Positions 54,925 through 64,000 of a DNA stretch of 64,000 nt are shown here, piece by piece. The stretch comes from Pseudoxanthomonas sp. GM95 (GTDB taxonomy: Bacteria; Pseudomonadota; Gammaproteobacteria; Xanthomonadales; Xanthomonadaceae). The position numbers and the translations under genes were made by a program. The stretch spans positions 558,001-622,000 of the forward strand of contig NZ_FOAX01000001.1 in assembly GCF_900109775.1 (NCBI RefSeq), read 5' to 3'. The notes under the pieces are model-generated. The model was not told where the DNA came from and did not search any database. It was given only the letters and a program-made list of their open reading frames with translations. Numbering within the stretch: the stretch's first letter is position 1; every line of letters starts with the position of its first letter.

Positions 54925-55878
54925 TCAGCCCTTGGGCGTGCGCACCGGCAGCGGCACGTTGCACAGGTCGATGTGCCCGGCCGGACGCTTGTAGAAATCA
55001 TCGACGCGGTTGCGCTTGGCTTCGGCCACATCGCGGAAGGTCTGGCTGTCGGTGCGCAACAGTTCCAGCGGCGTGCGCTCGGCGGCAGGCACTTCGCTGG
55101 CCAGGCGGATCGACTTGATCGGCGTGCGCAGCTTGGCGTCTTCGTAGAAGCCCATCGGGTCCGGCCCGCGCGGGATCACGCTGAGCAGCTCCATGCCCTT
55201 CACCACGCGGCCGACCACGGTGATGTTGTCATCCAGCTGGCGCGGTGATTGACCGATGGTCACGTACAGCTCGGCGCCGATGCTGCTGTCGTCGGCGTTG
55301 TTGCGGCCCGCGCCCAGCGTGCCGTAGCAATGCGCCAGCCAGGCCTTGCCGTTGGCGCTGTCGCGCGCGGCCGGGAAGCCATCGACGAAGCCGATCTCCT
55401 TCGCCCAGCCGTCGCTGTCGGGAAACTTCTGGAAATCCAGGCCTTTCGCGCTGCGATGGAACTCGGCCGGCAGATGCGTCTTGGCGCTGCCCAGCGACTT
55501 GGCCTTGGCCGGGTCTTCGCCATCGGCATCGCCGAACTGCACCACGAAATTATCCTGCGAGCGGTAGATGCTGGTGCCGTCCCAGAAGTGCTCGTGGGCG
55601 AAGGTCTTGATGTTGCCCACATGCGCGGGCGCGAACTGCGGCGCGAGTTCGATCACCACGCGGCCGGTGGCCAGTTCCAGGTACAGCGTGCGGTCCGGGT
55701 CCAGCGTGCGCCAATCGCCTTTCGGCGAGGCATCCAGGATCTGCTGGCCGCTGCGATACGGCTTCTTCGCTGGATCGGCGGCGGTGGCCACCACGGCGGG
55801 CAGCAGCGCGATCAGCAGGGCAGCGGTCAGGCGGGCAGCAGTCAGGCGGGCAGCAGTCAGGCGGGATGGCGCAGGCAT
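54925..55878 (-). CDS. Cyclophilin-type peptidyl-prolyl isomerase (periplasmic)
   Basis: A 317-residue protein with an unusual signal peptide: [20 protein letters not shown] followed by [15 protein letters not shown]. The RLTAA units come from 15-bp DNA repeats. The cyclophilin domain contains [20 protein letters not shown] (about residues 56-75), [20 protein letters not shown], and [16 protein letters not shown]. The second half has insertions, so it is larger than E. coli PpiA, as is common in this group. Chaperone or foldase work on envelope proteins is the expected role. MPAPSRL is the chosen start. Confidence 0.88.
   Translation of the reverse strand: MPAPSRLTAARLTAARLTAALLIALLPAVVATAADPAKKPYRSGQQILDASPKGDWRTLDPDRTLYLELATGRVVIELAPQFAPAHVGNIKTFAHEHFWDGTSIYRSQDNFVVQFGDADGEDPAKAKSLGSAKTHLPAEFHRSAKGLDFQKFPDSDGWAKEIGFVDGFPAARDSANGKAWLAHCYGTLGAGRNNADDSSIGAELYVTIGQSPRQLDDNITVVGRVVKGMELLSVIPRGPDPMGFYEDAKLRTPIKSIRLASEVPAAERTPLELLRTDSQTFRDVAEAKRNRVDDFYKRPAGHIDLCNVPLPVRTPKG
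55821..55865. repeat. Three tandem 15-bp repeats in the cyclophilin signal sequence
   Basis: CAGCGGTCAGGCGGG at 55821-55835 is followed by two identical copies of CAGCAGTCAGGCGGG (55836-55850, 55851-55865). The repeats encode RLTAA units in frame. Confidence 0.9.
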
Positions 55879-55951
55879 GGACGACTCACGGATGAGAGGA
55901 ATCGCCCGATTCTGACCGGGCGATTCGTCGCGCGCCAGCGTTCGAAGCCGC

Positions 55952-57973
55952 TTACAACGCCTTGAAGCGAATCGCTTGGCCGCCACCTGGCGCCAACCTC
56001 AAGGTCAGCGTGTCGGCGCTGGTGACCTCCCGCGATTCGATCGCGATGGCTTCGGGATTCTTCGCCCAGTCCGCATCGTCGGCATCGCGATAGATCTGCG
56101 CGGTGTAGCGCTTGCCGGGCGTGAGGAAGTCGAGCTTGGCTTCCAGCGTGCGCGGCTGTTCGTCGGTGATCGAGCCGAGGAACCAGTCTTCCGCGCCGCG
56201 CTGCTTGCGCGCGATGGTCACGAAGTCGCCGACCTCACCGTTGAGCACGTGCGTTTCCTCCCAGTCCACGGCCACGTCTTCGATGAACTTGAACGGCTTC
56301 GGATTCGCCTCGTAGTGGTCGAGCAAATCCGCAGCCATCTGGATCGGGCTGTAGAGCGTGACGTACAGCGCCAGCTGCTTGGCCAGCGTGGTGGACACAT
56401 GCGAACCCGGCTTGGTCTGCATTTTGAAGATGCCCGGGGTGAAATCCATCGGCCCCGCGAGCAGGCGGGTGAACACCAGGTTGACCTCGTGCTCCGGCGG
56501 ATTGCCCGGGTTGCCCCAGGCGTTGTATTCCATGCCGCGCGACCCTTCGCGCGAGACGAAGTTGGGATAGGTGCGACGCAAGCCCGTGTCCTTGACCGGC
56601 TCGTGCGCATCCACCGCGATGTGGTGCTTGGCGGCGGCATCCACCACCCGCTGCGAGTGGTTCACCATGTCCTGGCCTTCGTGCCAGCCGTAGTGAACTT
56701 GGCCGTCGCGGCTGATGACCTTGGCTTGGCCGGCATCGGAGACATAGCCGGTCTTGATCGCATCGATACCGAGTTTTTCGTACAGCGTGAATGCCGCGTC
56801 CATCTGGCTTTCGTAGTGCGCCGCGTTGGCCGAGGTCTCGTTATGGCCGATCAGATGCACGCCCTTGGACTTGGCGTAGGCGGCCAGCTTGACCAGGTCA
56901 TAGTCGGGATAGGGCTTGGTGAAATCGAAGTCCTGGCCGTTGCCGAACCAGTCGCCATCCCAGCCGATGTTCCAGCCTTCCACCAGCACGCCACCAAGAT
57001 GGTGTTTCGCCGCGAAGTCGATGTGGCGCATCACGTTGGCGGTGGTGGCGCCGTGCTTGGGGCCGGACGCCCAGGTCTTCTTGTCCAGGTGCATTTCCCA
57101 CCACACCCCGACGTACTTCATCGGCTTGAACCAGGACACATCGCCGAGCGTGTTGGGTTCGTTGAGGTTGAGGATCAGGCTGGATTCGACCAGATCGCCC
57201 GCGCGCTCGCCCACCTGCAGCGTGCGCCACGGCGTGTTGAATGGCGCGCTGCGCTCGACCTTGGCGAAGGTGCCGCTGCCCGGCGTCAGCGCGGCGCGCA
57301 GGCGGCGGCCTTCGGTGCGCATCAGGTTCATGCCCGCATAGTCCATCAGCGCGGCTTCGTGGATGGAGAGATGCAGCCCGGCCTGCGTGCGCAGGGTCAG
57401 CGGGGTCTGTGCGACACCGACTTCCTCGATCGGCGTGCGGTGGTAGAGGTATTCCTCGCGGTTCCAGCCGAAGCCGTCGTTCCACCACGCGGTGGCTTCA
57501 TCGGCGATGTTGAACTCGGTGAGTTCCTCGCTGATCTTCACTTCCTTCAACTGCGGTTGGTCCGGGAAGGCGTAGCGGAAGCCGACGCCGTCGTCGTACA
57601 CGCGGAACACCACATCGAAGCTGCGCTTGGGCGCGATCTTTTCGGTCAGGGTGACGCGCAGTTCGTTGTAGTGGTTGCGGATGACGCGACGCTCGCCCCA
57701 GGGTTGTTTCCAGGTCTCATCGAAGCTGCGCGTGGTCGGCGTGCCCAGCACCAGGTTACGTTCGAACTTGGGCGCATCGACCAGGATGAAGCCCAGCCGC
57801 GAGGGCGCGATCACCGGCGTGCCGTGGCGCGAGACCTGGTAGCTCGGTCGGCCATCGGGATCGGTGGTGATGTCCACCGACAACACCTTGCCGGGCGACT
57901 CGATGTGCACGGGCGCAGCCCATGCGGCCAGGGGCGAGGCGATCAGGAAAACGGCAGTGAGCAGACGCAGCAT
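55952..57973 (-). CDS. Glycoside hydrolase family 97 (alpha-glucosidase-like)
   Basis: A 673-residue exported hydrolase with signal peptide MLRLLTAVFLIASPLAAWAA. The GH97 N-terminal beta-sandwich (about 25-270) starts with SPGKVLSVDITTDPDG and shows VVFRVYDDGVGFRYAFPDQP. The catalytic TIM barrel follows (about 280-560), with VDAHEPVKDTGLRRTYPNFV and REGSRGMEYNAWG, which hold the conserved glutamates and calcium-site residues of the SusB group. A C-terminal beta domain ends it. Alpha-glucosides are the likely substrates. No other sugar-use genes lie beside it. Confidence 0.93.
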   Translation of the reverse strand: MLRLLTAVFLIASPLAAWAAPVHIESPGKVLSVDITTDPDGRPSYQVSRHGTPVIAPSRLGFILVDAPKFERNLVLGTPTTRSFDETWKQPWGERRVIRNHYNELRVTLTEKIAPKRSFDVVFRVYDDGVGFRYAFPDQPQLKEVKISEELTEFNIADEATAWWNDGFGWNREEYLYHRTPIEEVGVAQTPLTLRTQAGLHLSIHEAALMDYAGMNLMRTEGRRLRAALTPGSGTFAKVERSAPFNTPWRTLQVGERAGDLVESSLILNLNEPNTLGDVSWFKPMKYVGVWWEMHLDKKTWASGPKHGATTANVMRHIDFAAKHHLGGVLVEGWNIGWDGDWFGNGQDFDFTKPYPDYDLVKLAAYAKSKGVHLIGHNETSANAAHYESQMDAAFTLYEKLGIDAIKTGYVSDAGQAKVISRDGQVHYGWHEGQDMVNHSQRVVDAAAKHHIAVDAHEPVKDTGLRRTYPNFVSREGSRGMEYNAWGNPGNPPEHEVNLVFTRLLAGPMDFTPGIFKMQTKPGSHVSTTLAKQLALYVTLYSPIQMAADLLDHYEANPKPFKFIEDVAVDWEETHVLNGEVGDFVTIARKQRGAEDWFLGSITDEQPRTLEAKLDFLTPGKRYTAQIYRDADDADWAKNPEAIAIESREVTSADTLTLRLAPGGGQAIRFKAL

Positions 57974-58019
57974 GACGGGTGGCCCGGCCGGAATGGACCG
58001 GCATGCTCACCCGCGTGGA

Positions 58020-59210
58020 TCAGCGCGACAAGCCGCGTTGCGCGGTGAATACGTATGCAATCGCCAAATGGATCGGCAGCAGCAGCGCAACCCAGGCGAC
58101 GTTGGCCTGCACGTTGAACGGGAACCAGTGCAGCATCCAGCCCAGCGCCGCCATCACCGCCACGCCGCGCAGCACCCAGGCCGCGAAACGCGAGAGCGGC
58201 TTGCCACGCAGCAGCTTGATCGCCGGCCACAGCAGCAGCACGCACAGCGGATTGAGCAGCAGCAGGTTGCGGTTGGCCCAGCCGGCGATGTGGCCGCTGC
58301 CGAACCAGATGAACAGCATCAGCGCGCCGGCCAACGTGCACAGCAACCAGAACGGCAGCGCGAGTGCCGCCACGCCGCGCGGATGGCGCTTGCCGAGTGC
58401 GACCAGGGCGAAAGCGATGGCCACGCCGGCCAGCAGCCACGGCCACCACGGACGCGCGGCTTCCGGCGGTTCCGGCGCGATGGTGTGCGGCAGTAGTTGC
58501 TGGGTCTGCTGCACCAGCGGGCGGCCTTCGGTGTTCTTCACTTGCGCCAGCGCATCGGCCAGGCGCATCGGCACGAAGGCCTCGTCCCAGCGCGAAAGCT
58601 GCTGGTCGGCATACGGGCCGAAGCCGAGATCGAAGCCGATCCACATCCACCAGGCCGGCGAGGCCAGGCGCACCGACTCGCTGCGATAGGTGTTGCCGCG
58701 CGAGCGCCCGGCGAGCTGCTTCTTCAGCGCGCCGCCCATCACCGTGTTGAGTGCATCGCGCACCTGGGTGGCGCAGTTGCTGTTGAAGTAATCGTAGGGG
58801 TAGCGCGCGTTCTGCGGCTGCGCGCGCCAGGCCAGCGAATCGGCCAATGCCTGCGCCTGCGAGGCCGGCAGATCCAGCCACTGGATCGACACGCCGCGGC
58901 CTTCCTCGCGATAGCTTTCCAGGTCCTGCTGCACGGGCAGGGCGACCAGGTAATACAGCATCTTGCCGTCGATGAAGCGGCCGATGAAACCGGGCTCATC
59001 CGGATCGAAGAAGCCGAAGTTGTACGAGGTCGCCTGGCCGGTGTCGGCATCGGCCACCACCAGTGCGTCGTGGCCGAAGCGTTCGAAGAACACCTCTCCC
59101 GGCTGCATCGTCATCACGCCAATCCGCGGGGCGGCCGAAGCCATGCACGCAAGCGTCAGCAACAGCAGCGCGCACGCGGCGCGCGCCAGCAGGCCGGAAG
59201 AACGCCGCAT
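58020..59210 (-). CDS. Lnb-like DUF4105 membrane protein (putative lipoprotein N-acyltransferase)
   Basis: A 396-residue protein with signal segment ACALLLLTLACMASAAPRIG. The periplasmic DUF4105 domain (about residues 30-180) keeps His47 in FFERFGHDALVV and Cys146 in YDYFNSNCATQVRDAL, the residues expected for catalysis in Lnb. Five hydrophobic segments follow (about 240-390). Lnb-type proteins transfer an acyl chain within lipoproteins and can replace Lnt. Its ATG overlaps the ybeX stop by one base (TGATG), so it is the last gene of the miaB-ybeZ-ybeY-ybeX unit, the place of lnt in E. coli. Activity is inferred. Confidence 0.8.
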   Translation of the reverse strand: MRRSSGLLARAACALLLLTLACMASAAPRIGVMTMQPGEVFFERFGHDALVVADADTGQATSYNFGFFDPDEPGFIGRFIDGKMLYYLVALPVQQDLESYREEGRGVSIQWLDLPASQAQALADSLAWRAQPQNARYPYDYFNSNCATQVRDALNTVMGGALKKQLAGRSRGNTYRSESVRLASPAWWMWIGFDLGFGPYADQQLSRWDEAFVPMRLADALAQVKNTEGRPLVQQTQQLLPHTIAPEPPEAARPWWPWLLAGVAIAFALVALGKRHPRGVAALALPFWLLCTLAGALMLFIWFGSGHIAGWANRNLLLLNPLCVLLLWPAIKLLRGKPLSRFAAWVLRGVAVMAALGWMLHWFPFNVQANVAWVALLLPIHLAIAYVFTAQRGLSR

Positions 59211-60073
59211 CAGCTGTCGGACAGCACGCCGACGTGGAAGGCATGCACGCGGCGTCCATCGGCCCGCGCCACGCGGAAGGCGAAGCGGCCCAGGGTCAGT
59301 TCCTCGCCGGTCTCGGGCAGGTGGCCGATCGCATCGGTGACCAGGCCGCCGACGGTGTCGTATTCGTCGTCGGGGAAGTCGGCGCCAAAGCGCTCGTTGA
59401 AATCCTCGATCGGGGTCAGCGCATCGACCACGTACTGGCCATCGGCCTGCGCAGCGATCAGCGAGGCTTCGTCCTCGGCATCGTCGTGCTCGTCGTCGAT
59501 CTCGCCGACGATCTGCTCCAGCACGTCCTCGATGGTGACCAGGCCGGCCACGCCGCCGTATTCGTCCACCACCAGCGCCATGTGGTTGCGCGACAGGCGG
59601 AACTCCTTGAGCAGGACGTTGAGCTTCTTCGATTCGGGGATCAGCACCGCCGGGCGCAGCAGCTCGCGCACCGTGCCCGGACCGTTATCGGCGACCACGC
59701 CGCGCAGCAGGTCCTTGGCCAGCAGGATGCCGAGGATCTCGTCCTTGTTGTCGCCGTGCACGGGGAAGCGCGAGTGGCCCGATTCGACCACCTGCTTCAT
59801 CAACTCCAGGAACGGCGTTTCCAGCGCCAGCGACACCATCTGCGAGCGCGAGACCATGACATCGCCCACGGTGAGTTCGGCGACCGACATGGCGCCTTCC
59901 ATCATCTTGAGGGTGTCCGGCTCCAGCACGCCGTTGTGCTGGGCGTCGCGCAGCAGCGCGACCAGGTCTTCACGGGATTCGGGTTCGCCGGAGAACGCCT
60001 GGCTCAGGCGTTCTAGCCAGCTGCGTCGTTTTTCGGGGAGCTCTGACGCGGTTGTACTGTCGTCTTCTGACAT
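59210..60073 (-). CDS. ybeX: CorC/YbeX: CBS-pair and transporter-associated domain protein
   Basis: A 287-residue cytosolic protein with two CBS domains (about residues 68-190; VGDVMVSRSQMVSLALETPF and MALVVDEYGGVAGLVTIEDV) and a C-terminal CorC_HlyC domain (about 205-285; YVVDALTPIEDFNERFGADF). No DUF21 membrane domain is present. Relatives help in ribosome maturation and in magnesium/cobalt tolerance. It is coupled to the DUF4105 gene (TGATG) and follows a secreted-protein gene by 85 bases. Confidence 0.93.
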   Translation of the reverse strand: MSEDDSTTASELPEKRRSWLERLSQAFSGEPESREDLVALLRDAQHNGVLEPDTLKMMEGAMSVAELTVGDVMVSRSQMVSLALETPFLELMKQVVESGHSRFPVHGDNKDEILGILLAKDLLRGVVADNGPGTVRELLRPAVLIPESKKLNVLLKEFRLSRNHMALVVDEYGGVAGLVTIEDVLEQIVGEIDDEHDDAEDEASLIAAQADGQYVVDALTPIEDFNERFGADFPDDEYDTVGGLVTDAIGHLPETGEELTLGRFAFRVARADGRRVHAFHVGVLSDS

Positions 60074-60158
60074 TTGGGGGGTGCAGGCACCCGGCTGATG
60101 CGGGCGTGGAAGCCAGTCTAGCAGACGTTTCCGGCGCTCCCGTGGCGGCGCCCGGGGG

Positions 60159-60782
60159 CTAGGGCGCGGCCTTGGCCTGCGGCGTCGGTGCCGCGGTTTC
60201 CGGTGCCGGATCGGGGCCTTCGGTGTCCAGGTTGTAGCTGCAGCCGGCCAGGGTCTTGCCCGGGTGGCTGGCGACGTTGGACACGTTGAGGATGATGGCC
60301 TGGATCAGGGTCTGGCCGCTGGCCGGATCGGTCTTCTCGGTTTCGCGCAGCTGTTTGCCGAAGATCGCTTTCTCCGGTGTGTCGATGCCGGTTTCCAGGT
60401 CCAGCTGGTGGGCCAGCGGACGCGGGTCGGGCAGGTCCAGGATCGCCATGATGCTGTCGCCGGCGAAGGCGATGTGCGAGGTCGCGTGGCCGAACACGGT
60501 GATCGGCTTGACCAGCTCGAACTCGGTCATGAACTGGTTGACCTGCGGCAACGGCTTCCAGCCCAGCGCCACGGCCTTGAGCGGATCGCGCAGGGCCGGC
60601 TCCAGGGCGAGGAAGTCGGGGACTTCCTTGCGGCATTCGATCAATGCGGCAAGGTCCGGTGGCGCGATGGATGCATCTTCGGCAGCCGCCTTGTCCACGG
60701 CCGGCGATGGTGCCGCAGTAGCGTGTGTGGCGCAGGCGAGTGCGGAGAGTGCGAGCGTCGTACGCAACAACACTTGCCTCAC
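60159..60782 (-). CDS. Secreted protein of unknown function between ybeY and ybeX
   Basis: A 207-residue exported protein. The signal peptide is [20 protein letters not shown] followed by ATAAPSP. The mature region begins [20 protein letters not shown] and shows [20 protein letters not shown]; the tail is Pro/Ala-rich. Two cysteines (CRKE and AGCSY) could form a disulfide. The GTG start overlaps the ybeY stop (GTGA), so it is translated with ybeY. E. coli lacks a gene here. I do not know a family. The operon suggests an envelope-related function. Confidence 0.8.
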   Translation of the reverse strand: MRQVLLRTTLALSALACATHATAAPSPAVDKAAAEDASIAPPDLAALIECRKEVPDFLALEPALRDPLKAVALGWKPLPQVNQFMTEFELVKPITVFGHATSHIAFAGDSIMAILDLPDPRPLAHQLDLETGIDTPEKAIFGKQLRETEKTDPASGQTLIQAIILNVSNVASHPGKTLAGCSYNLDTEGPDPAPETAAPTPQAKAAP

Positions 60783-61276
60783 GCCTGCTGCTCCGCCGCG
60801 TAGGGATCGTCGATGCCCAGTTCGGCCAGGATCTCGCGTTCCAGCTGCTCCATCGCCTCGGCTTCCTTGTCGTCTTCGTGGTCCCAGCCCAGCAGGTGCA
60901 AGGTGCCGTGCACGGTCAGGTGCGCGTAGTGCGCGGCCAGCGCCTTGTCCTGGTCCTTGGCTTCACGGGCGACGACCGGCGCGCAGATCACCAGGTCGCC
61001 CAGCAGCGGCATGGTCACGCCTTTGGGCAGCTTGATGGTCTCGTCCAGCTCGCCGGGAAAGGACAGCACGTTGGTGGCGTAGTCCTTGCCGCGGTAATGG
61101 CGATTGAGGGCCTTGCCTTCCTTCGCATCGACGATGCGGATGGCCAGGTCGGCCTCGCGGATGCGGCCCTTGAGCGCCGCCGCGACCCACTTGCGGAAGC
61201 TCACCGCCGCAGGAAGCCCGGCGCGCGGCATCGCATAGCTGACCGCGACCTGCAGATGGATGGGACCTTTGGTCAT
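60779..61276 (-). CDS. ybeY: Endoribonuclease YbeY
   Basis: Metal-dependent RNase for 16S rRNA 3'-end maturation and ribosome quality control. The 165 residues show the zinc motif [11 protein letters not shown] (about 129-139; three histidines), preceded by [36 protein letters not shown] is the start. It follows ybeZ by a gap of 218 bases and overlaps the secreted-protein gene. The ybeZ-ybeY-ybeX order is conserved among gammaproteobacteria. Confidence 0.96.
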   Translation of the reverse strand: MTKGPIHLQVAVSYAMPRAGLPAAVSFRKWVAAALKGRIREADLAIRIVDAKEGKALNRHYRGKDYATNVLSFPGELDETIKLPKGVTMPLLGDLVICAPVVAREAKDQDKALAAHYAHLTVHGTLHLLGWDHEDDKEAEAMEQLEREILAELGIDDPYAAEQQA

Positions 61277-61494
61277 GTCGATATGCCCTCGTTAGAGCGT
61301 GTGGTGCGCGTTGCGATGAGTGCGAAGTGGCCTGGGACGTGTCGAGACAAGGCGTGCGCCGCGGCCCAGGCAGGTCGCCTGGGCGAGGCGCGCAACGCAG
61401 GATCGGCGCGTCCCGGGCCGTTTCCCGTCGGGTTGGCGGTCGGCGCTATAGCGCCGGCTGCCAACGCAGCTCATCTCAACGTGCATCACGCGCG

Positions 61495-62478
61495 CTACGC
61501 CTGCTCGGCATCGGAGGCGGTGTTGTCGCGCGCATCGTAAGCCCGCACGATGCGCGCCACCAGCGGATGACGGACCACGTCGCGGGCGCCGAAGAAGCTG
61601 AAGGACACGCCTTCCACGCCGCGCAGGACTTCCACCGCATCCTTCAGGCCAGAGCGGATGTGCTTGGGAAGATCTGTCTGGCTCATGTCGCCGGTGACCA
61701 CCGCGGTGGCACCAAAGCCGATGCGGGTCAGGAACATCTTCATCTGCTCGACGGTGGTGTTCTGCGCCTCGTCCAGGATCACGAACGCATCGTTGAGCGT
61801 GCGGCCGCGCATGTAGGCCAGCGGTGCGATCTCGATGACGTTCTTTTCCAGCAGCTTGGCGACCTTTTCCACGCCCAGCATTTCGTACAGCGCGTCGTAG
61901 AGCGGGCGCAGGTAGGGATCGACTTTCTGGCTCAGATCGCCGGGCAGGAAGCCCAGCTTCTCGCCGGCTTCCACCGCCGGGCGCACCAGGATCAGGCGCT
62001 GCACGCGGGCCTCGTTCAAGGCTTCCACGGCCATGGCCACGGCGAGGAAGGTCTTGCCGGTGCCGGCCGGGCCGATACCGAAGTTGATGTCGTGCGTGGC
62101 GATGGCATGCAGGTACGCAGCCTGGTTGGGGCCGCGGCCGCGCACGGTGCCGCGCTTGACCTTGATCGCAACTTCCTGCGCCGTATAACCAGCGCTGGCC
62201 AGATGCTCGAGGTTGGCCTCGTTGAGGCGCAGGTGGATGGCATCGGCGTCGAACACTTCGGTCGCCGCTTCGTCGTACAGCGCACGCAGCAGCTGTTCGG
62301 TGGCCGCAGCGGCGCGCGCCGGGCCTTCGACGCGGAAGATGTTGCCGCGATTGGAGATCTCCACGCCGAGTTTGAGTTCGATCTGGCGCAGGTGCGCGTC
62401 GAACGGGCCGGCCAGGTTGGCCAGCTGCTCGGTGTCGTAGGGATCCAGGGTGAAATCGTGATGGGTGGGCGTCGTCAT
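61495..62478 (-). CDS. ybeZ: PhoH family ATPase YbeZ
   Basis: A 327-residue PhoH-type ATPase that binds YbeY in ribosome maturation. The Walker A is [20 protein letters not shown] (about residues 144-163), and Walker B is [13 protein letters not shown]. An N-terminal KH-like nucleic-acid-binding region (about 20-120, [20 protein letters not shown]) precedes it. It starts 58 bases after the aroE-like stop. The 218 bases between it and ybeY contain a 16-bp palindrome. Confidence 0.94.
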   Translation of the reverse strand: MTTPTHHDFTLDPYDTEQLANLAGPFDAHLRQIELKLGVEISNRGNIFRVEGPARAAAATEQLLRALYDEAATEVFDADAIHLRLNEANLEHLASAGYTAQEVAIKVKRGTVRGRGPNQAAYLHAIATHDINFGIGPAGTGKTFLAVAMAVEALNEARVQRLILVRPAVEAGEKLGFLPGDLSQKVDPYLRPLYDALYEMLGVEKVAKLLEKNVIEIAPLAYMRGRTLNDAFVILDEAQNTTVEQMKMFLTRIGFGATAVVTGDMSQTDLPKHIRSGLKDAVEVLRGVEGVSFSFFGARDVVRHPLVARIVRAYDARDNTASDAEQA

Positions 62479-62536
62479 AGACCGCCTAGGGTAGCGCGCC
62501 AGGCCGCCACAGGCAGCGCTGGCGCCAAGCGCGGAT

Positions 62537-63355
62537 TCAGCCCAGCGCGTGCGCGGCGGCCTGGTCGATCAGCGCCTGCTCCGGGCGCACGCCGGTGTAG
62601 AGCACGAACTGCTCCACCGCCTGCAGCACCACGACCTGGCCACCGGTGATCACCGGCTTGCCCAGGGCGCGTGCGCGCTTGATCAGCGGCGTCTCCACCG
62701 GCAGGGCGACCACGTCGAAGACCAGCTTGGCCGCGGCGATTTCGTCCTCGGTGAAGGCCAGGGTGTCGGCTTCCGGGCCGCCTTCCATGCCGATCGGGGT
62801 GACGTTGACCAGCAGGCCGCCTTCCACGCCGGTCATGTCCGGTGACCAGTTCCAGCGCGTGGTGCGCGCCAGGCGCTGGCCGGCCACGGCATTGCGCGCG
62901 ACCACGTGCCCGTTGGCGAAGCCGGCGTCGCGCAGCGCGCAGGCGGTGGCCTTGCCCATGCCGCCGCTGCCGCGCAGGGCCAGCGGGGTGTCGGTGGGCA
63001 GGCCGCTGGCGGCGATCAGGCTGGCCACGGCGCTGTAGTCGGTGTTGTAACCGCGCAGCACGCCGTCGGTGTTGACGATGGTGTTGACCGAAGCGATCGC
63101 CGCCGCCGACGGCTCCAGGCCATCGAGCAGCGGGATGCAGGCTTCCTTGAACGGCATCGAGACCGCGCAGCCGCGGATGTTCAACGCGCGGATTCCGGCG
63201 ATGGCGCCTTCCAGGTCGGTGGTGCTGAAGGCCTTGTAGACGTAGTCCAGGCCCAGCGCTTCGTAGAGATAGTTCTGGAAGCGCGTGCCGAAGTTGCCCG
63301 GGCGTGCCGAGAGCGACATGCACAGGCGGGTGTCGCGGTTGATGCGCAGGGTCAT
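62537..63355 (-). CDS. Shikimate 5-dehydrogenase-like protein
   Basis: A 272-residue NADP-type dehydrogenase with the AroE fold. [20 protein letters not shown] opens the substrate domain, [13 protein letters not shown] holds the catalytic-lysine region, [11 protein letters not shown] carries the aspartate, and [15 protein letters not shown] is the dinucleotide loop. Sequence details ([23 protein letters not shown]) match the HI0607-like shikimate dehydrogenase-like subgroup rather than canonical AroE, so it may prefer another substrate. Its ATG overlaps the miaB stop (63352-63355), making it the second gene of that unit. Confidence 0.85.
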   Translation of the reverse strand: MTLRINRDTRLCMSLSARPGNFGTRFQNYLYEALGLDYVYKAFSTTDLEGAIAGIRALNIRGCAVSMPFKEACIPLLDGLEPSAAAIASVNTIVNTDGVLRGYNTDYSAVASLIAASGLPTDTPLALRGSGGMGKATACALRDAGFANGHVVARNAVAGQRLARTTRWNWSPDMTGVEGGLLVNVTPIGMEGGPEADTLAFTEDEIAAAKLVFDVVALPVETPLIKRARALGKPVITGGQVVVLQAVEQFVLYTGVRPEQALIDQAAAHALG

Positions 63356-64000
63356 GCGTGTGCCTTGTCTGCGTCGGTGGCCACGCGGCCACGCAGCGAG
63401 TTGCTGAATGCTTCGGTGATCGCCACGTCGACGAACTGGCCGATCAGGCGCTTGGGCGCGGCGAAGTTCACCGAGCGCATGTTCTCGGTCTTGCCGGTCA
63501 GCTCGTTGGGATCCTTGCGCGAGGGGCCTTCGACCAGCACGGTCTGCACGCTGCCGATCATCCGCTGCGAAATGCCCTGCGAATACGCGTTGATGTGCGC
63601 CTGCAGGCGCTCCAGCCGCGCGTGCTTGGTGGCATCGGGCGTGTCGTCGGACAAGTCTGCCGCCGGCGTGCCGGGACGACGCGAGTAGATGAAGGAAAAG
63701 CTCTGGTCGAAGCCCACGTCCTCGATCAGCTTCATCGTCTTGTCGAAGTCCGCATCGGTCTCGCCGGGGAAGCCGACGATGAAGTCCGAGCTGATCGAGA
63801 TGTCTGGCCGCACCGCGCGCAGCTTGCGGATCTTGGACTTGAATTCCAGCGCGGTGTAACCGCGCTTCATCGCGCTCAGGATGCGGTCGCTGCCGGCCTG
63901 CACCGGCAGGTGCAGGTAGTTGGCCAGCTGCGGCACGTCGCGGTAGGCATCCACCAGAGAATCGCTGAACTCCAGCGGATGCGAGGTGGTGAAGCGGATC
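63352..64000 (-). CDS. miaB: tRNA-2-methylthio-N6-dimethylallyladenosine synthase, C-terminal part
   Basis: Radical-SAM iron-sulfur enzyme that adds the 2-methylthio group to i6A37 of tRNA. Only the C-terminal ~216 residues lie in the window, entering at [20 protein letters not shown]. They include [40 protein letters not shown] and the TRAM RNA-binding region ([20 protein letters not shown]). The radical-SAM CxxxCxxC motif is outside the window. Its stop overlaps the aroE-like gene by four bases (ATGA). Confidence 0.95.
   Translation of the reverse strand, partial: IRFTTSHPLEFSDSLVDAYRDVPQLANYLHLPVQAGSDRILSAMKRGYTALEFKSKIRKLRAVRPDISISSDFIVGFPGETDADFDKTMKLIEDVGFDQSFSFIYSRRPGTPAADLSDDTPDATKHARLERLQAHINAYSQGISQRMIGSVQTVLVEGPSRKDPNELTGKTENMRSVNFAAPKRLIGQFVDVAITEAFSNSLRGRVATDADKAHA

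Noticed and set aside
55976-58048. 690-residue plus-strand frame opposite the GH97 gene
   Set aside because: The minus strand has a signal peptide and GH97 active-site motifs; the plus frame is a shadow.

Overview
The window is GC-rich chromosomal DNA, densely packed with genes and short intergenic gaps. The protein set (sulfate transporter, double-SPOR DedD, NPP-type phosphodiesterase, Zur next to gltX, ribosomal protein THX, many TonB-dependent receptors) points to a gammaproteobacterium of the Xanthomonadaceae, such as Xanthomonas, Stenotrophomonas or Pseudoxanthomonas. Genus cannot be fixed without a search. I see no rRNA, tRNA, CRISPR array, integrase or insertion sequence. No gene-free stretch exceeds 300 bases.

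Layout. 1-6.4 kb: the two enzymes of threonine breakdown (kbl, cut by the window edge, and tdh) flank a sulfate ABC transporter (sbp-cysT-cysW-cysA) and an outer-membrane protein. 6.5-11.1 kb: a TonB-dependent receptor diverges from a Tat-exported phospholipase C across a candidate PhoB-dependent promoter. 11.2-17.3 kb: folC-dedD-cvpA-purF, then a Tdi1-domain protein and a ferritin-like DUF455 protein. 17.4-26.4 kb: a low-GC small membrane protein, lpxH, gltX-zur, a MarR/MFS pair, and a ZnuD-like TonB receptor diverging from a MerC-domain protein over a Zur-box-like site, followed by ribosomal protein THX. 26.4-34.5 kb: glyoxalase-like protein, ClC channel, the alkylation-repair operon (AdaA-AlkA fusion plus Ogt), an NPP phosphodiesterase and an ECF sigma factor with a membrane partner. 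34.6-44.1 kb: UbiH-type hydroxylase, DEAD-box helicase, RluF, diguanylate cyclase, transporters, LpxR-type lipid A deacylase and RraA. 44.2-54.9 kb: ABC exporter, HD-GYP and EAL proteins (c-di-GMP turnover), a DUF885 peptidase-like lipoprotein, an ArsR-controlled cupin/DUF2867 protein and a LysR/EamA divergent pair. 54.9-64 kb: cyclophilin, GH97 glucosidase, then miaB - aroE-like - ybeZ - ybeY - secreted protein - ybeX - Lnb-like, mostly joined by overlapping start/stop codons.

The most interesting points are regulatory or contextual: a PhoB-type promoter for the phospholipase; a Zur-like operator over a TATAAT box between a zinc-type receptor and a MerC protein, 5 kb from zur; an Lnb-like lipoprotein N-acyltransferase at the operon position where E. 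coli has lnt; a 17-codon ORF translationally coupled to cvpA; an HD-GYP protein whose HD pair reads LD; an ArsR operator at its own start codon; and a 22-bp REP-like repeat found three times. None of this is a clearly new defence or mobile system. The window is mainly core genome.
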